This document shows positions 4,324-9,485 of a DNA stretch of 9,485 nt, one piece after another. The position numbers and the translations under genes are program-made. Under the pieces are notes generated by a model. That model had not been told where the DNA came from, did no database searches, and saw only the letters and a program-made list of their open reading frames with translations. The DNA comes from Flammeovirgaceae bacterium (lineage in GTDB: Bacteria > Bacteroidota > Bacteroidia > Cytophagales > Cyclobacteriaceae), in the NCBI GenBank assembly GCA_947457025.1, contig CANGUI010000048.1, forward strand, positions 1-9,485. Reading direction: 5' to 3'. Numbering within the stretch: the stretch's first letter is position 1; every line of letters begins with the position of its first letter.

Positions 4324-7300
4324 ATGAAGACATCCCAATTCCAAAAACGGTACGCGGCCCTTATCCTGGCCTGCCTGCCCCTTGCCCTCCTTGCCCAGCA
4401 ATCCCTTACCCTTTCAGGTATGGTGGGCAATACCGAAGATAAAAATCCCCTGCCCTTTGCCTATGTCATCATCAAACATGTAAAACTCGGAACAGTTACC
4501 GACCCGGACGGCCGGTTTCACATTACCATTCCCCCCGAACACCAAAACGGCAAAATTCAGTTTTCTTATACCGGGTTCAAAACCACGGAAGTGGCCATCG
4601 CCTCCATTCCCGATAAACAAAATGTAGTCGTGTGGTTAACTCCTGAGGTAAAACTGCTCGGTGAGGTGGTGGTGAAAGCCCAGCGGGAATACACACCGAA
4701 AGAGCTGTTGAAGAAGGTGCTGGACCGGATACCGGAAAATTATGGCAACGCAGGCGTAAACATGGAGGGCTACTACCGCGAAACACTGCGCGAAAACAAC
4801 GGCTACATCAAGTACGCAGACGCGGCCTGCCGGTTTCACTATTCCGCCTACCGTGATGAAAAATTCAAATGGAAGGACTTCAGCAATCCTTACGTCGTCA
4901 TGGGTTCCCTCAGCCGGCTTTCCCCCAACTGGGGCGAGCGGCTGCACCGCGGCCACTTTCATCACCGCACCCTTAAGGAAGATGCCGTGCAGATTATCGA
5001 CTCCCGCGCCAGCGCCAATCTGACCCGCAAAAAAATGCTGGCCAACATTGAGGGGGGCCCTATGAGCGTACTCGGTAACGACCTGGTAAAACTGAGAGAC
5101 TATTTTCTCGACAAAGTAAACTTTTCGAAATACGAGTACACACTGGCAGAAGAACTCGACAGCGCCTCAAACGAATGGCGTTATGTTCTCAGCTTTGAAC
5201 GGAAGGTTGATCTTGAGAAACTGAATTCGGATTTTAAAAAAAAATGGAGGTATCGTTACAATCTTCAAAACAATATGTTCAGCGGCCGCCTGTACATTCA
5301 CCGGCAATCGCTGGCGGTGGTCAAAATGCAATATTTTGTGCCGCCCAGCCTGAAAGAGTACATCTGCAGCTACGAAAAGATGGCCATCAAACACTTTGAC
5401 TACCATGTAACGTTCGAATACCGCGAGCACAACGGCCGGTGGTATCCCTTTTATGTTCTACAGGACGATGAATTTATCATAGACGACACCGTAGCCCGAA
5501 CCATCACCCCGTTCAGGGCCCGTTCCGAGTTGTTTATTCATCGGATTCAGACCGACTCGGTGAAAAAAATTGCACCCGAGGACGCTTTTGCCAACGTGGA
5601 TTACAACCAGTTGTACGACTACCCGGTTGAATATGACTCCACTTTTTGGGCAACCTACCTGAACACTTTCCCGCAATACACCATACCTGAAGATGTGCGG
5701 CTGGACATGGAAGCCGATAAAAAGCTGGAAACCCAGTTTGCCGATAAACAAAAGAAAGACGAATCGCTGCTGCCCCCCATGGCGAAAAAAGAGCCGTACC
5801 AGTACCGGCTGCACGGGGAGACCGTTACAGATGAATATGCCTGGCTAAAAGATACGCGTGCGCCTCGAAACAATGAGGCCGTGATGGACTACCTGACGGC
5901 TGAGAATAACTATTCAGACAACTATTTTATTCCCTTGCGAAAAAATCAACGTAACATTTTCAGTGAATTAGTAAGCCGCGTGGAAAAAAATTTTGAATCC
6001 CTGCCAATGGAAGACAACGGCTACCTGTACTACCTCCGATACCAGGACGATGACGAATACCCCCGGTATTTTCGGAAGGCGAAAGAAAATGGCACCGAGC
6101 AATTGATTCTTGATGTAAACGTACTCGCATCCGGCAAGGAATATTACTCAGCGGGCGGCATCACCGTGAGCCCCGATACACGTATAGCCGCCTTTTACGA
6201 AAACACGGATGGCTCCAACCGGTACACCATCAAATTTAAAGACCTCACCACCGGCCTGCTGCTGCCCGACAGTCTGCAACAAGCCGCGGATCTTGTCTGG
6301 GCCGGCAATGATCTGGTGTTCTATACCGCGCAACAACCCAAAACCGACCGATCCTATCGCCTGATGAAACACCGGCTGGGGCACCCGCAGACGCAAGATG
6401 CGTTGCTAGCCGAAGAAAGCGATGAGCGATTCTCGCTCGCCATCAGCCGGTCGCGTTCCAGGGAATTTGTTTTTCTCACAGCTTTCAGCAAAACCACCAC
6501 CGAAGTGCGGTTTGTTCCGCTGAAAAATCCGGAGAGCAAATGGCGCGTAATTCACCCGCGCGAAGAAAACCACCGGTATGAGGTGGATCACGCGGGGGCG
6601 CACTTTTACATCGCTACCGATAAGGGCGCGCCCAATTTCAAAGTGATGATTACCGACACGGCAACGTTCACCAGCCGCCATTGGCGCAATTTCATCGAAC
6701 ACCGCAAAGACGTTCTGGTAGAAAGCATGGTCATCTTCAGCAACCACTACGTAATCGGGGAACGGGCTAATGCCCAAACCCGCATCCGCGTAGGCACCCT
6801 TGCCACCCGCGAAGAAAAAATCATCAAAACAAAAGAAGACATTTGCGAGGTTAGTATCGGCTACAATCCGTACACGGCCACTGACACCTTGCAGTACACC
6901 TACTCTTCGTTTACCGAGCCGGCCATCACGTATCGCTACAATCTCAAAACAGGCGAACAACGGGTGGTAAAAAAGCAAGAGGTGCCCTTCAAGCCCTGGA
7001 TGCGACCAATAAAAGTGGAGCGCGTGTGGGTAACTGCCAAAGACGGAGCCAAAATACCGCTCACGCTGGTGTACAACAAGTACATGCAAAATGTGCGCAC
7101 CACAACCAACAAGCGCGTATTCCTCACCGCCTATGGCGCCTACGGAGCCTCCGCCAGCACAGGCTTCAACTCGTCAATTTTTTCATGGATAGACCGCAAC
7201 TTTGTATACGCCATTGCCCACGTGCGGGGCGGCAGCGACATGGGCATGCCGTGGTACGAAAACGGCAAACTCTTGAACAAACGAAATACCTTCGATGACT

Positions 7301-7845
7301 TCATTGCCTGTGCCGACTACCTCGTAGCTGAAAAGTATGTGGAAAGCGGCAATATCGTGGCGCAGGGCGGCAGCGCAGGCGGCCTGCTGATGGGCGCAGT
7401 TGCCAACATGCGCCCCGAACTCTTCAAAGCTGTTATTCTCGATGTACCGTTTGTGGATATCGTCAACACCATGTTAGACGAGTCGCTGCCCCTCACCACC
7501 CTCGAGTATGATGAATGGGGCAATCCCAACCAGAAAAAAGCCTACGACTATCTCAAATCGTATTCCCCGTACGACAACGTGCGGCCGCAGGCGTATCCCA
7601 ACCTGTTCTTCTTCACCGGCCTCAACGACCGCAACGTGCCCTACTGGGAAGCCGCGAAAATGGTGGCTCGTCTTCGGGCCGCCAATACCGGGCCCAACAC
7701 CATCCTGCTACGCACCGACTTCAACTCCGGCCATGGCGGTGGCTCCGGCCGGTATGACGGCCTGCGCGAACTCGCCTATAAAATGGCGTTGGTCTTCGAC
7801 ATATTTGAAAAAAGTAAACCCGCGGTGAAGCCCCCGGCCCCGTAG
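4324..7845 (+). CDS. Exported fusion: CarboxypepD_reg-like protein + oligopeptidase B (S9A)
   Basis: 1173 residues. Residues 1-25 are a signal peptide (AALILACLPLALLAQQ), so the protein leaves the cytoplasm. Residues ~28-118 are a CarboxypepD_reg-like beta domain (LGTVTDPDGRFHI, FSYTGFKT), followed by a region typical of Bacteroidota proteins of ~470 residues that end in LETQF, here 468-472. After a linker of about 12 residues, ~484-1165 is a full oligopeptidase B: N-terminal YRLHGETVTDEYAWLKD, beta-propeller to ~900, then the alpha/beta-hydrolase domain. It should cleave short peptides after Lys or Arg. Triad: S1017 in GGSAGG, D1102 in GLNDRNVPYWE, H1137 in SGHGG. The spacings 85 and 35 equal those of E. 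coli PtrB as I remember them (532/617/652). Y937 or Y940 suits the oxyanion role, and E1061/D1063 sit where E576/E578 select basic residues. Classic PtrB is ~690 residues and has no signal. No stop or frameshift lies at the joint; M486 could start a separate peptidase. Confidence 0.95.
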   Translation: MKTSQFQKRYAALILACLPLALLAQQSLTLSGMVGNTEDKNPLPFAYVIIKHVKLGTVTDPDGRFHITIPPEHQNGKIQFSYTGFKTTEVAIASIPDKQNVVVWLTPEVKLLGEVVVKAQREYTPKELLKKVLDRIPENYGNAGVNMEGYYRETLRENNGYIKYADAACRFHYSAYRDEKFKWKDFSNPYVVMGSLSRLSPNWGERLHRGHFHHRTLKEDAVQIIDSRASANLTRKKMLANIEGGPMSVLGNDLVKLRDYFLDKVNFSKYEYTLAEELDSASNEWRYVLSFERKVDLEKLNSDFKKKWRYRYNLQNNMFSGRLYIHRQSLAVVKMQYFVPPSLKEYICSYEKMAIKHFDYHVTFEYREHNGRWYPFYVLQDDEFIIDDTVARTITPFRARSELFIHRIQTDSVKKIAPEDAFANVDYNQLYDYPVEYDSTFWATYLNTFPQYTIPEDVRLDMEADKKLETQFADKQKKDESLLPPMAKKEPYQYRLHGETVTDEYAWLKDTRAPRNNEAVMDYLTAENNYSDNYFIPLRKNQRNIFSELVSRVEKNFESLPMEDNGYLYYLRYQDDDEYPRYFRKAKENGTEQLILDVNVLASGKEYYSAGGITVSPDTRIAAFYENTDGSNRYTIKFKDLTTGLLLPDSLQQAADLVWAGNDLVFYTAQQPKTDRSYRLMKHRLGHPQTQDALLAEESDERFSLAISRSRSREFVFLTAFSKTTTEVRFVPLKNPESKWRVIHPREENHRYEVDHAGAHFYIATDKGAPNFKVMITDTATFTSRHWRNFIEHRKDVLVESMVIFSNHYVIGERANAQTRIRVGTLATREEKIIKTKEDICEVSIGYNPYTATDTLQYTYSSFTEPAITYRYNLKTGEQRVVKKQEVPFKPWMRPIKVERVWVTAKDGAKIPLTLVYNKYMQNVRTTTNKRVFLTAYGAYGASASTGFNSSIFSWIDRNFVYAIAHVRGGSDMGMPWYENGKLLNKRNTFDDFIACADYLVAEKYVESGNIVAQGGSAGGLLMGAVANMRPELFKAVILDVPFVDIVNTMLDESLPLTTLEYDEWGNPNQKKAYDYLKSYSPYDNVRPQAYPNLFFFTGLNDRNVPYWEAAKMVARLRAANTGPNTILLRTDFNSGHGGGSGRYDGLRELAYKMALVFDIFEKSKPAVKPPAP

Positions 7846-7871
7846 TTACAAGAAGCTTCTCTCCCTCGATT

Positions 7872-7935
7872 ATTTTGTGCACCAACAAGCGAGATGCCGT
7901 TTCTGCGCTGCTCACCCCTCAAGGTGCACTAAAAT
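7872..7935. repeat. Repeat family copy E within an inverted repeat, possible shared terminator
   Basis: ATTTTGTGCACC (7872-7883) pairs with GGTGCACTAAAAT (7923-7935) with one bulged base. Inside it, 7880-7927 is copy E of the repeat family in minus orientation (CATCTCGCTTGTTGGTGC), the same length as copy A. It lies 26 bases after the stop of the peptidase fusion and 32 bases past the end of the minus-strand restriction locus, so its stem could stop both converging transcripts, though T runs are short. Confidence 0.65.
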
Positions 7936-7967
7936 TGGACTAGATTATTATCACCTGAGGACCATAC

Positions 7968-8114
7968 TTAATTCTTCTTAACATTCTCAACAGCCGAAAA
8001 ACAACTTTTCGTAAAATTCAGTATGCTATACTTGCGCTGCATTTCCGGCAGGGCGAGTTCGCGCGAGATCACTTTATCTACCAGGTGGCGAACGCTGATG
8101 TCTTGTTTGGCCAT
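7968..8114 (-). pseudogene. N-terminal remnant of a DUF262 (GmrS-like) gene
   Basis: From ATG 8112-8114, 20 bases after the HsdR stop, a frame of 48 codons ends at TAA 7968-7970. Its first 29 residues, with ISVRHLVDKVISRE then LALPEMQRKY, match the start of DUF262 proteins, where a helix is followed by LPxFQRxYVW. DUF262 proteins relate to the ParB-like nuclease GmrS and occur in defence loci as 500-700 residue proteins. Here homology stops after RKY (near 8028), and the last 19 residues (SILNFTKSCFSAVENVKKN) do not fit; they seem to come from a deletion joint or another gene. Same strand and spacing suggest it was once the last gene of the restriction operon. Confidence 0.6.
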
Positions 8115-8133
8115 AGATTGAAGTCAATTTTTT

Positions 8134-9485
8134 TTAAAGCGATCGAAGGCCTAGCATCCGTTTCAACGTATCCTGCATGGCGAGTTTGAAGGCATCGTCC
8201 TTAGAAATTAATCTGTACAAATCAAGCTCCGTCTTGCGTTGCTTGGCCATTACATCTTCAAAGATTTTTATGAAAGCTATATCGCGGTTTTGTATATCTG
8301 GATTTTGTTCATATTTCTCTTTAAAATCCGGGTGGTTGCGCATGCTTTGCGCGATGTTGATAAACTTCACGCGCTGCTCTTCCGGTGTAGCCTCCCAACC
8401 TTGAAACCACCGTTCGTTGAAACTCTTGATGATCAAATCCAACGGATCTTTTTCTTCAACATCCCCATGGGCTCCGCGAGGGTTGGCATTGGGCGGTTCC
8501 AGTTCCGTCTCAGAGGCATCTAGCCCAATTGCAACATTAAGCTTAACTCGCTCTAATCCGTACGTGGATAGATCAACGGAGTCCAATAATTCATCGATGC
8601 CGTCAATGGCCTTTTTAATGATCAGCTTAGGTACAAGGAATTTCAAAAACCAAAAGAGCTTTTCCCATTTCGGAATTTCGTAGAGCATGATGGCTGCCAT
8701 CTGCCCATATATCTTCACAAACTGTTTTGCCTTAATTTTAAAGTCTGCCTTTTGGTTTTCCTCTAAGCCGAGACCATTGTTAAAACGTTCCGCTGGTACG
8801 TCCAGAATGGCGCTCAACTCCTGACCATTCACTTTCTTGAAGTACTTATCGATGAAACTCTCTACTTCGGCCCATTCATAAACGCCAACATCGTCCAGGT
8901 GTTGTTTTAGCTCGTGCAACACATTGATATCCGTTGCTTCGCTTAGCGTTGTTGACGTATAGAAAGGGTCGAAGGAAGTCTTGATATCTTCAATTGAGTT
9001 AAAGAAGTCCAATACGAACAAATCCTCGGTTTTCTTCCCGAGGCTATCGGCAGAGCGATTTAATCTCGATAATGCTTGAACGGCCAACACTCCTTGCAGT
9101 TTCTTGTCCACATACATGGCCGTGAGCTTGGGCTGATCGAAACCGGTTAGATACTTGTTAGCCACCACCAGCAATCGATAGTCATCCATATTGAAATACC
9201 TCGCAATCCTATCAGAGATGTAGTCAGGGTCGGTCGGTCTAGCGGTGTCTAGTGCGGCAGGGAAATTGTTCAAACTGTCTTCCGTGTATTCAATGCCATC
9301 CACTTTCTTCTTTCCAGAAAATGCGATTGCTACCCTAAACGGATTTCCTTTGGCCGCCACCAACTCGCGCAAGGCAAAGAAATAACGGATGGCCGATTCA
9401 ATACTCTGCGTAGCCACAATACCCTTAGCCTTTCCTTTTAACTTCTTTGCGTTGACCACCTTGCTCAAAAAATGGTCGAGCATGA
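8134..9485 (-). CDS. hsdR: Type I restriction enzyme R subunit (HsdR), C-terminal half, partial
   Basis: The frame is open from the right edge to TAA 8134-8136, about 450 residues. HsdR is the ATP-driven translocase and nuclease subunit that works with HsdM and HsdS on unmethylated foreign DNA. The visible part begins in the second RecA-like domain: motif IV region GIVATQSIESAIRYF (residues 21-35 counted from the ATG at 9483), motif V TGFDQP (113-118), motif VI QALSRLNR (136-143) with the arginine finger. The rest is the helical C-terminal domain, ending in a region with SFNERWFQGWEATPEEQ and a basic tail. The N-terminal nuclease and motifs I-III lie outside the window, so activity cannot be judged; the ATG at 9483 is only the first Met visible. 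No break is seen in this half. The next gene downstream, DUF262, is truncated. Confidence 0.92.
   Translation of the reverse strand, partial: MLDHFLSKVVNAKKLKGKAKGIVATQSIESAIRYFFALRELVAAKGNPFRVAIAFSGKKKVDGIEYTEDSLNNFPAALDTARPTDPDYISDRIARYFNMDDYRLLVVANKYLTGFDQPKLTAMYVDKKLQGVLAVQALSRLNRSADSLGKKTEDLFVLDFFNSIEDIKTSFDPFYTSTTLSEATDINVLHELKQHLDDVGVYEWAEVESFIDKYFKKVNGQELSAILDVPAERFNNGLGLEENQKADFKIKAKQFVKIYGQMAAIMLYEIPKWEKLFWFLKFLVPKLIIKKAIDGIDELLDSVDLSTYGLERVKLNVAIGLDASETELEPPNANPRGAHGDVEEKDPLDLIIKSFNERWFQGWEATPEEQRVKFINIAQSMRNHPDFKEKYEQNPDIQNRDIAFIKIFEDVMAKQRKTELDLYRLISKDDAFKLAMQDTLKRMLGLRSL

Noticed and set aside
6406..7089. A 227-codon minus-strand frame inside the peptidase gene
   Set aside because: It is antisense to the well-supported oligopeptidase B domain and has no features of its own.

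Overview
The window looks like chromosomal DNA from a member of the Bacteroidota, probably of Cytophagales type. The lineage is inferred from four things: a CarboxypepD_reg-like domain on a secreted protein, start codons in AT-rich leaders without a Shine-Dalgarno, a promoter resembling the TTTG / TAnnTTTG type, and long intergenic stretches full of hairpin repeats. No rRNA, tRNA or CRISPR array was seen.

Left part (1-1831): two diverged direct copies of about 200 bp, at 1-200 and 1633-1831. Each holds the last codons of the same gene, possibly an erythromycin-esterase-like protein, plus its 3' flank. The first copy is the tail of a gene running off the left edge; the second is 5'-truncated. 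Between them lie a gene for a secreted protein built of two tandem copies of one domain (616-1221), a bidirectional terminator, and a short hypothetical gene on the minus strand (1252-1515).

Middle (2061-4323): an exported FKBP-type prolyl isomerase on the minus strand, then about 1.3 kb without an intact gene. That stretch holds at least two gene remnants (2855-3028, 3323-3457), an open frame without a start (4065-4289), several perfect hairpins, and members of a short repeat family sharing the core CATCTCGYTTGTTGGTG, two of them in a tandem repeat of about 103 bp.

Right part: 4324-7845 encodes a 1173-residue exported fusion. Its first ~472 residues are a CarboxypepD_reg-like surface protein and its last ~690 a complete oligopeptidase B (S9A) with the catalytic triad S1017/D1102/H1137. 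This is the most unusual gene here. It converges on a minus-strand restriction locus made of the C-terminal half of a type I restriction HsdR subunit (running off the right edge) and a 48-codon N-terminal remnant of a DUF262 (GmrS-like) gene directly behind it. A further repeat-family member sits between the converging genes and may serve as a terminator.

I see no clear complete new multi-gene system. The best leads are the peptidase fusion, the structured repeat family, the two-repeat secreted protein in its duplicated setting, and the decayed restriction locus.
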